DNA from: Roseobacter litoralis Och 149
GTDB taxonomy: Bacteria > Pseudomonadota > Alphaproteobacteria > Rhodobacterales > Rhodobacteraceae
Direction: 5' to 3'
DNA length: 64,000 nucleotides
Assembly: GCF_000154785.2 (NCBI RefSeq)
Contig: NC_015730.1
Coordinates: 682,001-746,000 of the forward strand
Part shown: positions 26,118-34,928 of the stretch, piece by piece
Numbering within the stretch: position 1 is the stretch's first letter
Layout: each line of letters starts with the position of its first letter
The notes under the pieces: model-generated
What the model saw: only the letters and a program-made list of their open reading frames with translations
Told to the model about the DNA's origin: nothing
Database searches by the model: none
Program-made: the position numbers and the translations under genes

Positions 26118-27605
26118 ATGGCCTACACGCTCGGCATTGACATCGGCACATATGAAACCAAGGGCGTTCTGGTGGATGAAACGGGCCACATTCACGCGCA
26201 GGCGGCGCGGGGCCATAAGATGCTTGTGCCGCAACCGGGCTGGGCGGAACACCGTCCGGAAGAAGACTGGTGGGGCGATTTCGTGCATGTGTGCCGGACC
26301 ATACTAAACGACAGCGGGATAGATCCCGCCGATATCAAGGCCGTTGCCTGCAGCGCGATTGGCCCCTGCATGCTGCCGGTGGATGCCCGAGGCACGCCGT
26401 TGATGAACGGTGTGCTTTACGGTGTCGACGGGCGGGCCGAAGCGGAGGTGCGTGAACTCACTGAGCGCATCGGCGAAGACACGATCATCGCGCGCTGCGG
26501 CAATGCGCTGACATCGCAATCGGTCGGGCCCAAGATCCTCTGGCTGAAACGACAACGCCCCGAGATTTACGCAAACACTGCCCATATCCTGACATCGACC
26601 AGTTTTCTGGTGCAACGCCTCACGGGTGAGGTGGTGATTGATCATTTCACAGCGGCGAGTTTCTCACCGCTTTATGATGTCGTGACGCAGGGCTGGGTCG
26701 ATGATCTTGCGCCGGATATCCTGCCACTGGACAAGCTGCCCCGGCTTTTGTGGTCAAATGAAATCGCCGGGACCATCACCGAGGCGGCGGCAGGGGCGAC
26801 CGGGCTTGCGGCTGGCACGCCTGTCACGGCGGGCACCATTGATGCGGCGGCAGAGGCGTTCTCGGTGGGTGTCGATCAACCGGGTGACATGATGATGATG
26901 TATGGCTCGACCATTTTCATTGTCCTGCGCACCGCTGGTCGGACCCCTGATCCGCGCATCTGGTATGCGCCTTGGCTATTTGAAGGCGCGCATACCGCGA
27001 TGGCGGGCCTTGCGACCTCGGGGACGCTGACACATTGGTTCCGGGATCAGTTTGCGCGCGATCTTGCGGTAGATGCTGCATTCCCGACGCTGGCTGAGGA
27101 AGCGGCCACCAGCCCACCCGGTGCGAATGGGCTCGTGATGTTGCCCTACTTCTCCGGAGAGCGGACCCCGATCCACGACATGAATGCGAAAGGTGCGTTC
27201 TTTGGGTTGAACCTGACCCATACGCGCGGCGACATGTATCGCGCGCTGATCGAGGGGATCGCCTATGGCACGCGGCATGTGACGGACACCTTTGCCGAAA
27301 CAGGTCAAAGCCCGACCCGCCTGCTTGCTGTTGGGGGTGGCACGAAAAACCGCCTTTGGCTGCAGGCGACGTCGGATGTTACGGGGATTGATCAGATGGT
27401 CTGCGAAAAAACGTCCGGCGCGGCCTATGGCGATGCGTTTCTTGCCGCTTTGGCAATTGGTACAGTTAGGCGCGCGGATATCACCGACTGGAACCCGGTG
27501 CAGGAAACCGTGCGAGCCACCCCGGACCCGATCTATGAAAAGCACTACGCCCTGTTCCGCCGTCTCTATGAGCAGACCAAGGATATCGCGAAAGAGATGG
27601 GATAA
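26118..27605 (+). CDS. FGGY-family carbohydrate kinase
   Basis: A 495-residue FGGY kinase. The N-terminal ATPase motif is TLGIDIGTYETKGVLVDETG. The middle contains YGSTIFIVLRTAG and the adenosine-binding region GGGTKNRLWLQATSDVTG, with PYFSGERTPIHD between. It phosphorylates a ketose such as L-fuculose, L-rhamnulose, xylulose or ribulose, or a sugar acid; the family cannot be narrowed with certainty. It is divergent from the AKR gene and would be the kinase branch of the locus. A terminator follows 18 bases past the stop, so the kinase is probably a single-gene transcript. Confidence 0.88.
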   Translation: MAYTLGIDIGTYETKGVLVDETGHIHAQAARGHKMLVPQPGWAEHRPEEDWWGDFVHVCRTILNDSGIDPADIKAVACSAIGPCMLPVDARGTPLMNGVLYGVDGRAEAEVRELTERIGEDTIIARCGNALTSQSVGPKILWLKRQRPEIYANTAHILTSTSFLVQRLTGEVVIDHFTAASFSPLYDVVTQGWVDDLAPDILPLDKLPRLLWSNEIAGTITEAAAGATGLAAGTPVTAGTIDAAAEAFSVGVDQPGDMMMMYGSTIFIVLRTAGRTPDPRIWYAPWLFEGAHTAMAGLATSGTLTHWFRDQFARDLAVDAAFPTLAEEAATSPPGANGLVMLPYFSGERTPIHDMNAKGAFFGLNLTHTRGDMYRALIEGIAYGTRHVTDTFAETGQSPTRLLAVGGGTKNRLWLQATSDVTGIDQMVCEKTSGAAYGDAFLAALAIGTVRRADITDWNPVQETVRATPDPIYEKHYALFRRLYEQTKDIAKEMG

Positions 27606-27977
27606 AGTCCGCTGTGCGGGACAAACCCGACCTTGGGTTTTTCGTTCTCGCTGACGCAGCATCCGCTCGTAGCCGTGGCCATAAATACGTTATGACGTAG
27701 CATGTTGTCGCTAGAGCAGTCGTTCAAAGCGTGTTTGAATCTCGCAGATTGACAGCAGTTTCGCATGTTCGTTCACTTAATCGGCCCTGCTGAGTGATGT
27801 CGAAGCGATTTGCTCTGCTTGGGCAGCGCAATGCCCGTGGAAAAAGTCTTTTGCGTGTGTGGTCTTATTGTCGACGATTTGGCCAGCAGGTCGATCCATC
27901 GGCTCAGAGACATTACCCAGCAGAAGCAATAGCCGACAAAGCGGTCAAACCCCTTCTTAGAGGGATCATCATTGCTC
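27606..27977. other. Intergenic region between FGGY kinase and RTX gene
   Basis: The first 40 bases hold a terminator. In the rest no convincing gene, repeat or RNA was recognised; short open frames lack ribosome binding sites and family features. This is the left border of the accessory block that splits the sugar locus. Confidence 0.4.
27623..27642 (+). terminator. Terminator after the FGGY kinase
   Basis: Stem AAACCC/GGGTTT with a 6-base loop, followed by a T run. It lies 18 bases after the kinase stop, separating it from the convergent RTX gene. Confidence 0.55.
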
Positions 27978-30494
27978 TCACAAAAACAAATCCCCTGCCG
28001 TGAAATCTGTCGCGTCGGTGCCGGGACCGTCGTTGATGCGGAGCTCCAGGTCGATGATGCCGTCGCCGTTGACCTCGCCGTAAAGCCGGGTCTGACCACC
28101 GAACTCCTGCACCCAGAGCGCCCTTGCGCCGAAGCTCAGGCCCACGGCTGAGGTGACAGCACCCAGGAAGGTGAAGGCCTGGTCGCCGACCACGTTCGTG
28201 TTCGCGTCGATTCCTGCCACATCGATGGTATCGCCTCCTCCCGCGCCCGCACCGTCAAAGCCCGAGATCGTGTCGGCGTACCCAAAGGCCGACTCCGAGA
28301 TCGCGTTGAATTCGAAGACATCGAAGCCTGTGCCGCCATCCATGACGTCGATACCCGCACCACCAATGAGCGTGTCGCCAGAGTTGCCGCCAAAGAGCGT
28401 GTCATTCCCCGTGCCGCCATCGAGCAGATCGAACCCGTCGCCGCCAAAGAGTGTATCGTTACCCGACTGGCCGAACAGGTCGTCATCCTGCTGCTGACCA
28501 TTTATCAGATCATTGCCGGCGCCGCCAAAGAGCGTGTCATCATTCGAGCCGCCGAACATGGTGTCATCACCTGCCTGGCCGTCGAGCACATCGTCTCCGC
28601 CGCCGCCGCCCATATAGTCGTTTCCATCGCCGCCGAGCATTTGATCCGCGCCGGTCTGGCCGAACAGCGTGTCGGCGCCGTCCTCGCCGAAAATTTGGTC
28701 CGCACCGCCGTTGCCCATGAGCGCATCATCGCCCGCGCCGCCGCGCAGGATGTCGTCGCCCTCTCCGCCGAACGCAGTATCGTTCCCGTCACCGCCGTCG
28801 AGCTCGTCATTGCCGCTTGCCCCCCGCAGCCGGTCATCCCCCGCGCCGCCGTCGATGTCGTCATTGCCAGTTTCTCCGGCGAGATTATCGTTCCCGGCGC
28901 CACCATCGATGTCGTCATCGCCCTGTCGGCCAAAGACCGTGTCATCGCCTACACCACCAGAAATCGTGTCTTCGCCCTCTCCACCATTCAAGCGATCGTT
29001 GCCTTCATCACCGTACAGAGTGTCGTTACCGATCCCACCCCGCAACACGTCATCTCCCGCTCTACCGTAAACGATGCTATCTTTTTCGCCCGAATTAACA
29101 TGCTCTGACGTTTCGTCTCCTAGCCAAACATCTGCCGCATCACTGACGACGTTCATTTGAACGAACCGAGTTAGATCTGTAATGGGTCGCGAACCATCTA
29201 AGCTGATTACATTGATCCAATCGTCTTCAACTAGAGCGAATAAACCTAAATTTCCTTCGAGATCAGTTGCACTGGCATAAAACGTTCCGCCGAGAAACCC
29301 ATGTAAAGAGAACTTTCCGGTCGGAAGTTCAAGTATCCTAGTTTCCCCATTTTCAACTACATAAATAAGGTCAGCGCTATCATCTGTTCGAAAACCCTGG
29401 TAGGTCTGCATATCAAAATCGATGACCACCGATGGCAACGGCAGGTTTTCCTTTCCAAACGTCGATGCAATACTTGCATGTCCATCGGGTGTTAAACGAA
29501 TAAGGCCCTTGTACAGTGTGGTAAACGATCCCGTGTCGATACGTGCGGACTCCGTGTAAAAGTAGACATCCCCATCGTAAACGATGGGCCTAAGTGGCAG
29601 GACGTACTGATAGGTAAGTTCGAAGGATGAGGGCGCAGCGACTTCGACATCATCTGCGGTCACCTTGTACAAATTGTTGCCCGCTTGACCATGACCTATA
29701 ACGTAAACCTCCCCGTCAAAAACCATCGCAGGACGCGCACCAAAGATGGAGTTTTCCGAGACAGACATTGTTAGATATGTCCAAACCCCGTCGACCAATT
29801 CCCAAAGGCCTGATACGCTTTCGCTGGAATCCGGAGTCCATCCTCTGATATCGGCAAACACCCGACCATTTGCTGTCCACTGATTCCAAGCGTTTATATA
29901 CGTCGGATGCATGGGTATATCGAACGAATTCAGAAACGTCGCTCAGTCCGTTCTGAAGTCGTAATGGTAACTATGGAAGGACTGCAAAAAGCCCGGATTG
30001 CTCTTATAACTGAAAATAAAACCGTCATCGTGAGGGTAGGCCTGTTTGAAGCCGGTAATCTCTTCAACTCCCGGAATTTCGTCAGAAAGCCTGCTGGTTG
30101 AGCCATCTGTGTATAGAAAAGTCGGGACCCGATCGCCTCCGCCTTCGAGCGCCAAAATCCTGCCATCATCTTCAAAGCCCGGCACGATCGTGTCTAAATC
30201 AAAAAAGGAGGATGCGGACCCATGCGTAATGTCAGAAAAAAGGGACAGCGCACCATCGTCGTTGAAATGATACAGCTCGTAACCAACGGCGTCACCTTCC
30301 ACTCCATGAGGTCTACCCGACACCATGATTTCCCCGAAGACTTCGGTTACAATAGAATATGGTGTAAAAGTCGATCCGCTCGCAGTACGAACCTCTTTCA
30401 GGCCGCCTTCTTCGCTGTCAAACCCAAACAGTGTTTGGCCTGCTTCGGATCCAAACGCACCGAAGTATATCCCACCTAGCCCTTTGATCCACAT
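27978..30494 (-). pseudogene. RTX-type secreted protein interrupted by one in-frame TGA
   Basis: One reading frame of about 838 codons runs from the ATG at 30494 to 27978, broken only by a TGA at 29943-29945. The N-terminal part (about 1-500) holds beta-propeller-like ELYxxDG-type units such as GYELYHFNDDGALSLFSDI. The C-terminal part holds about 25-30 RTX nonapeptides (GGxGxDxux), roughly 28330-29080, and ends in a serralysin-like C-terminal secretion domain (AFTFLGAV and the end DFTAGDLFL). RTX proteins bind Ca2+ and leave the cell by type I secretion. The TGA sits where the aligned repeat unit has a GGA Gly codon, so it looks like a single G-to-T change. The downstream ATG at 29912 has no ribosome binding site. 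It may be a broken gene or a sequencing error. Confidence 0.75.
28330..29080 (-). repeat. Array of RTX nonapeptide-coding repeats
   Basis: Roughly 25-30 units of 27 bases encode GGxGxDxux Ca2+-binding turns inside the RTX gene. On the plus strand they read as recurring 'tcgttgccgccgccgaa' style blocks. They are coding repeats, not CRISPR: spacing is 27 bases with no unique spacers. Confidence 0.85.
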
Positions 30495-30975
30495 AAATTT
30501 TTTTACCTAATAGCTTCATTAATTATTTAATTCTATGCGGCGCGATGAAAATGTAAATTTTTTCTGATCGCAAATTAACTAATGTTCATTTTGTAGATAA
30601 TCCGCAAAGATCGGAAAACCGCGCCTGACGATGTGCCCGATCGGGGTGATAGCTCGGTCCGAGAACCGCACCGCTGAGATCGATCAGAACCCATACGTTT
30701 CTACCGTCGGCGCAAAGCTCCGTTTTTGGCCTTATAGCGAAAGCGGGCGCTTGGGGGATGTCGGCTTCGTCCGCGACCTGATCCTTAACTCCCAAGGTTA
30801 CGCTATGCGCAGGACGAATGGCAATTCTTCCGCTGCATAGCGGCGTCAGCAACCGCGCACCTGCAGCACTTCTTCTGCTGCGCGCGCAGCAAGATCAGAG
30901 CAATGACCGGTTTGGGCTGAGGGTGTGTGAAAACTCTGGATGTTGTATGCTTCCCGTCAAGAATAGGAGGCGTGC
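30495..30975. other. AT-rich upstream region of RTX gene and left flank of IS1182
   Basis: The first 110 bases are clearly AT-rich (runs of A and T around 30500-30600) and presumably hold the RTX promoter. From about 30600 to 30900 an unassigned, short open frame is present but has no recognisable family. The left terminal inverted repeat of the IS1182-type element begins at 30901. Confidence 0.4.
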
Positions 30976-31170
30976 ATGTCGGGATATATCGAAGGTGCAG
31001 ATCGAAGTCAGATGACGCTTTTTCCGGACCGGCTGGAAGACTGGATCGACGAGGACAATGCGGTTCGCGTGATTGACCTCTTTGTGGAGGAGATCGACCT
31101 TGAGGCGATCGGTTTCCTGTGGACGGCGCCGGCGCGGACAGGGCGGCCCGGCTATTACCCATCTGTCCTG

Positions 31171-31186
31171 TGTGGATAGCTCCTGC
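31171..31186 (+). repeat. IS1111-type subterminal inverted repeat, transposase-downstream end
   Basis: TGTGGATAGCTCCTGC; perfect reverse complement of 32495-32510. Confidence 0.85.
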
Positions 31187-31410
31187 ATAGCAAGACATAT
31201 TTGAAGTAATTTCGCACTGGTCAGAAGCAGACGTGTGTCCGGCCTGTTTGCGCGGCACTCGTAGCCGCCGGCCCTGATGGTTTCCGCGACCAAGTCCCAA
31301 ACGGCTTATCGAACAACAATGTGTCCTGGACATTCGACGGGGTGTCTTGGTTGGCGGGCTGACTGTGCGCCATCATTTCGTAGGTCTTGCTGTCTCGGGT
31401 GTTCCTTTTG
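31187..31410 (-). ncRNA. Candidate bridge-RNA region of the IS1111-type element
   Basis: About 225 bases between the transposase stop and the element end have no coding sense. In characterised IS110-family elements a structured bridge RNA is encoded in the non-coding end, and in the IS1111 subgroup this is the end downstream of the transposase, as here. The stretch holds several GC-rich potential hairpins. The plus-strand TGTCCTG at 31322-31328 also occurs in the target just left of the insertion (31164-31170). The RNA itself was not shown; this is inference from family architecture. Confidence 0.4.
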
Positions 31411-32430
31411 TTAGGCTGTGTGAGGCCGGTAGTATTCGTTCTTGGTTAACACCGCCCAGACAATTCGAGCAGTCTTGTTTGCCATTGCAACGGTCGCCAG
31501 TCGAGCAGGTTTGCGCTCAAGAAGGCCGATAGCCCATGGATCGACGCGGTCAGGATTCACTTTCATTTGCCGCAATCTCGCTGTCATCCCGGTCACCAAA
31601 AGACGCCGAATGTATCGGTCACCCATTTTTGTGATCCGTCCTAATCGTTCTTTTCCGCCACTCGACATGTTCAGAGGTGTGAGCCCCAGCCACGCTGCAA
31701 ATTGTCGACCATTCTTAAACTGTTTTGCGTCGCCGATAGTGGCAACAATGGCGGACGCGGTCACAGGGCCAACGCCTGGGATCGTGCGCAACAGCATAAC
31801 GCGTTTGTCCAGTTTCGAATGAAGTCGCATGCGCATCTCGTACCAGCGGAACCGGAGATGCATAGCGACAAGTTGGTGGCTAAGTTGTTTCAGAACATCA
31901 ATTGCGATTTGCGGAAGGGCGGGCTTTTCTCCCTCCAGAACACCTTTGGCGTATTTGACTGCGGCTCCGGTTCCTTGTGGAATGATGACACCAAACTCGG
32001 CGAGCAAACTGCGAAGCATGTTGCTGAGTTGTGTTCGTTGCCTGACGATCAAATCGCGCGCACAATGCAGGAACAAGACGGCCTGCTGTTCCTCGGATTT
32101 GGGCGCAACAAACCGCATCGTCGGGCGTGTCACCGCTTCACATATAGCTTCGGCATCATTCGCGTCAGATTTGCCGCGTTTGACATAGGGCTTCACATAA
32201 TTGGCTGGGATCAAGCGAACATCGTGCCCAAGCTTGGTCAGTTCTCGCGCCCAATAGTGGCTGGACCCGCATGCCTCCATGCCGATCAAACAGGGCTCCA
32301 GATTGATGAAGAACTGCATGAGTTGTGCGCGCCGGATCGCTCGATTGAAGACAACCTCTCCATCCTCAGTAATTCCGTGAACCTGAAAAACATGTTTGGC
32401 CAGATCGATACCGATTGTTGTAACTTGCAT
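31411..32430 (-). CDS. IS110/IS1111-family transposase
   Basis: The 339-residue protein is a DEDD transposase. N-terminal catalytic acidic residues occur in TIGIDLAKHVFQVHG, GMEACGSSHYWA and KSDANDAEAICEAV. The C-terminal IS116/IS110 domain has the hairpin motif IPGVGPVTASAIVATIGD and the Ser in MSSGGKERLG. It acts as a recombinase that moves the element through a circular intermediate, guided in family members by a bridge RNA. The start at 32430 has AAGGAGC about 7 bases upstream. The frame is open further upstream but that part is antisense to the host IS1182 gene. No lesions are visible, so the element may be active. Confidence 0.92.
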   Translation of the reverse strand: MQVTTIGIDLAKHVFQVHGITEDGEVVFNRAIRRAQLMQFFINLEPCLIGMEACGSSHYWARELTKLGHDVRLIPANYVKPYVKRGKSDANDAEAICEAVTRPTMRFVAPKSEEQQAVLFLHCARDLIVRQRTQLSNMLRSLLAEFGVIIPQGTGAAVKYAKGVLEGEKPALPQIAIDVLKQLSHQLVAMHLRFRWYEMRMRLHSKLDKRVMLLRTIPGVGPVTASAIVATIGDAKQFKNGRQFAAWLGLTPLNMSSGGKERLGRITKMGDRYIRRLLVTGMTARLRQMKVNPDRVDPWAIGLLERKPARLATVAMANKTARIVWAVLTKNEYYRPHTA

Positions 32431-32494
32431 TGGGTAGCTCCTTTCATAGCAGTGATAGACAACTGCAGTATGGCGCATTGCGACGCCGGGTGGA

Positions 32495-32510
32495 GCAGGA
32501 GCTATCCACA
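32495..32510 (-). repeat. IS1111-type subterminal inverted repeat, transposase-upstream end
   Basis: Exact reverse complement of 31171-31186. Seven bases (CCAACCG) separate it from the resumed IS1182 coding sequence at 32518. Confidence 0.85.
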
Positions 32511-33126
32511 CCAACCGCTTAAGCTGTTTATCTACGGCTATCTGAACCGCGTGCCCTCCAGCCGCGCGCTGGAGCGGGAGGCTGGTCGCAATGTTGAGGT
32601 GATGTGGCTGACGCGGCGATTGGTCCCGGACCACAAGACACTCGCTGATTTTCGCCGCGATAACGGTCCCGCCATTCGGCGAACTTGTGCACAGTTCGTC
32701 GAACTCTGTCGCCGGATCGGGGTGCTGAAGGGGGATTGTGTTGCCATCGACGGCTCCAAATTCAAGGCGGACAATAATCGAGACAAGAACTTTACCAAGG
32801 GCAAGATCGCGAGCCGCACCACCCATCTGATTGCGAGTATCGAGCGCTACCTCGATGAAATGGTCCGGATCGACCGTCAGGAAGAGGGTGAGGTCCGGGC
32901 CGAGAAGGTCGCCAATCTGGCACAACGCTGCGCGCGTATCCGGCAGGAGATCGAACGCTTGGTGGACATCGGCCAGGCGCTCAGGGAAAGCCCGGACAGT
33001 CAGATATCCCTGACGGATCCGGATGCCCGCTCCATGGCCACCAGCGCCAAGGGCAGCGGTTTTGTTGGCTACAACGCCCAGTCCGCGGTGGATACCGAGA
33101 CCCATCTGATTGTCACACATGACGTG

Positions 33127-33162
33127 ATCAATGCCGGGCACGACATCAATGCCGGGCACGAC
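33127..33162 (+). repeat. 18-base tandem duplication inside the IS1182 transposase gene
   Basis: The 18-base unit ATCAATGCCGGGCACGAC is present twice in a row. It adds six residues (INAGHD) in frame. Related transposases have a single copy here. Confidence 0.85.
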
Positions 33163-33233
33163 CGTGAACAACTGTCGCCGATAGCCAAGGCGGCAAAGGC
33201 CGCTCTCAGACGTGACGAAATGAGCGCGGTGGC

Positions 33234-33275
33234 TCCCTCTCGGGATATTGCTTCGCAATACCCTGCCGGGCAGTG
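33234..33275 (+). repeat. 41-base hairpin-forming insertion in the IS1182 transposase gene
   Basis: Comparison with the conserved sequence around ADKGYF shows 41 extra bases within the codon window between GTG-GC and GACAAG. The insert contains a near-perfect hairpin (GGGATATTGC, a 3-base loop, GCAATACCC) and a second palindrome (CTGCCGGGCAG). Its length shifts the reading frame. Confidence 0.7.
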
Positions 33276-34013
33276 GACAAGGGCTACTTCAGCGGCCGCG
33301 AAATCCTGGCCTGTCACGAGGATGGCATCACCCCGACCCTCCCCCGGCCCGAGACTTCGGGCAATCGCAAGAAGGGCATGTATGTGAAGGCCGACTTTGC
33401 CTATGACGCGGATGCGGATCTTTACCGATGCCCGGCAGGTGAGACGCTGACTTACCGCTATACGACCGAAGAAGGCGGCTTGATCGTGCGACGCTACTGG
33501 ACCAACGTCTGTCAGACCTGCCCGGTCAAGGCGCGCTGCACCACCGGAAAAGAGCGCCGGATCACACGTTGGGAACACGAACATCTGGTCGACGAGATGC
33601 GCGACCGCATGAGCAGCGAACCCACATTGATGAAACTGCGTCGCTCAACGGTCGAGCACCCATTCGGCACGATCAAAGCGTGGATGGGGGCGGCGCACTT
33701 CCGGATGCGCACGCTCAAGAATGTCCGCACCGAGATGGCATTCCATGTCCTCGCCTACAACATCAAGCGCATGATTAACCTAATCGGTGTACGTGGGCTT
33801 CTGGCCGCCATTCCGGCCTGATGGGCGGCGCTCAGCTCAAATCGTATCGCAGCAAACGTCACAAGTGCGCAGATTCAGCCCTCTCCGGAGCAAAAGGCGC
33901 AAAAGTGGCCCAAAATCAGGATACCTCCACAAAATCGGTTGAAACGTCCTCATCGTCGAGAAACCAAGCGAGTTTCCACACACCCTCAGCCGGGAGCGGT
34001 CATTGTGCCGCGT

Positions 34014-34928
34014 TTATTTCACCGCCCCGGCTGCCATGCCCTTGATAATGTATTTCTCCAGAAACACAGCGACGATTATCAACGGAAAGATCGCAGCGGT
34101 CGACAGGGCGGCCATGGACCACCAGTTGATGCCTTGCGATCCGGTCTGAGAGGCCACCATCACCGGCAGCGTCGTTGAGTTCGTGGCCGTCAGAAGGGCG
34201 GCAAAGAAATATTCGTTCCAGCACAGCACGAGGCTGAGGATAAAGGCGGCGACCATGCCGGGCAGGGCGATGGGCAGGACGATCTGCATGAACGCGCCCC
34301 AGATGCCAAGCCCGTCGACCAATGCTGCTTCTTCCAGTTCCACGGGGATGCCCTGAAACTGGTCGCGCATGATCCAGATGACAATCGGCAGCACCATCAG
34401 CGTGTAAAGCAGGATCAGACCGATGCGGCTGTCCAGCAGGTCCAGCGAGCGGTACAGCACCAGAAACGGCAGTGCCAGAACCACCGGGGGCAGGATCATC
34501 TGGCTGAGGAAAAAGAACGAGATGTCGGAATTGCGCATGAATCCAAAGCGGTAGTTGAACCGCGACAGGCCATAGGCCGCCAGTGACCCAAGCACCACCG
34601 CGAGGGTGGAGGCGGAGATGGCGACGATGGCGCTGTTCCAGAAGCGTTTGAAGAACTCTTCGCGCACGGTGGAAACCTCGCCGATGAGGCGGGGCGACAA
34701 GCCTAAGCTTTCCCAGCCGCGCCATTTCGGGACGAAGTCGACCCATGGGATCATATTGCCCTTCATCACGTCTGGCGCGAGCTTGAAAGACGTGGTGATC
34801 GTCCAGAAAATCGGGAACAGACAGACAAAGGCCCATGTGATCAGGGCGGCATAAATGGCAATGCGGCTGACCCACCATTTCGTCGGCATGCGCTGGTCGC
34901 CCTCGTGATCTTTGAAAACCGCGCTCAT
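34014..34928 (-). CDS. ABC sugar transporter permease (MalG type)
   Basis: A 304-residue permease of the carbohydrate uptake CUT1 family with about six membrane helices. The conserved cytoplasmic EAA loop is seen as VELEEAALVDGLGIWGAFMQ near the C-terminus and leads into IVLPIALPGMVAAFIL. It pairs with the MalF-type permease whose gene overlaps its start by four bases. Together with the ATPase and binding protein encoded beyond the inserted secreted-protein gene it would form a sugar importer. Its stop lies 10 bases from the inverted repeat of the IS1182-type element, so the IS abuts the end of the gene without damaging it. Confidence 0.92.
   Translation of the reverse strand: MSAVFKDHEGDQRMPTKWWVSRIAIYAALITWAFVCLFPIFWTITTSFKLAPDVMKGNMIPWVDFVPKWRGWESLGLSPRLIGEVSTVREEFFKRFWNSAIVAISASTLAVVLGSLAAYGLSRFNYRFGFMRNSDISFFFLSQMILPPVVLALPFLVLYRSLDLLDSRIGLILLYTLMVLPIVIWIMRDQFQGIPVELEEAALVDGLGIWGAFMQIVLPIALPGMVAAFILSLVLCWNEYFFAALLTATNSTTLPVMVASQTGSQGINWWSMAALSTAAIFPLIIVAVFLEKYIIKGMAAGAVK

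Larger units (their letters stand above)
31171..32517 (-). mobile_element. IS110 family, IS1111-type insertion sequence
   Basis: The element carries a DEDD-type transposase on the minus strand. A perfect 16-base inverted repeat (TGTGGATAGCTCCTGC) lies at 31171-31186 and 32495-32510. Outside the right-hand copy are 7 bases (CCAACCG) before the target resumes, and the left-hand copy lies at or within 3 bases of the junction. Subterminal repeats of this kind with unequal outer flanks are a feature of the IS1111 subgroup. Removing 31171-32517 restores the IS1182 transposase frame exactly. Confidence 0.85.
30976..33821 (+). pseudogene. IS1182-family transposase, broken
   Basis: Reassembled, this is a full IS1182 transposase. 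The N-terminal part (30976-31170) reads MSGYIEGADRSQMTLFPDRL and GRPGYYPSVL and starts after AGGAGG at 30966. The middle part resumes at 32518 with LKLFIYGYLNRVPSSRALER and continues to GFVGYNAQSAVDTETHLIVT. The C-terminal part from about 33276 (DKGYFSGREIL, then CPVKARC, STVEHPFGTIKAWMG) ends at 33821. Three lesions break it: the IS1111-type insertion at 31170/31171, an in-frame duplication of INAGHD, and a 41-base insertion that shifts the frame. Excising 31171-32517 alone restores the first junction exactly (CTG then CTT, both codons in frame). The gene cannot make an intact transposase. Confidence 0.85.
30901..34004. mobile_element. IS1182-type insertion sequence, itself interrupted by an IS1111-type element
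   Basis: Terminal inverted repeats of about 36 bases lie at 30901-30936 and 33969-34004, with about six mismatches (shared core GGCTGAGGGTGTGTG). Without the nested insert the element is about 1757 bases, a usual IS1182 length. Its transposase gene lies within. The right end falls 10 bases past the stop of the leftward ABC permease gene. No target duplication could be confirmed at the flanks. It carries two further small lesions (an 18-base tandem duplication and a 41-base hairpin insertion). Confidence 0.75.

Noticed and set aside
28330..29080. CRISPR-like regular repeats
   Set aside because: The 27-base period encodes RTX nonapeptides in frame, and there are no unique spacers or cas genes.
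27978..30494. Two separate genes or a frameshift in the RTX region
   Set aside because: Both pieces lie in the same frame with one TGA between them, so a frameshift is excluded; separate genes are unlikely because the stop falls inside a repeat unit and the second ATG lacks a ribosome binding site.
31702..33387. A 561-residue plus-strand frame
   Set aside because: It is an accidental fusion of antisense IS1111 sequence with the middle of the IS1182 transposase; only the part from 32518 is real coding sequence.
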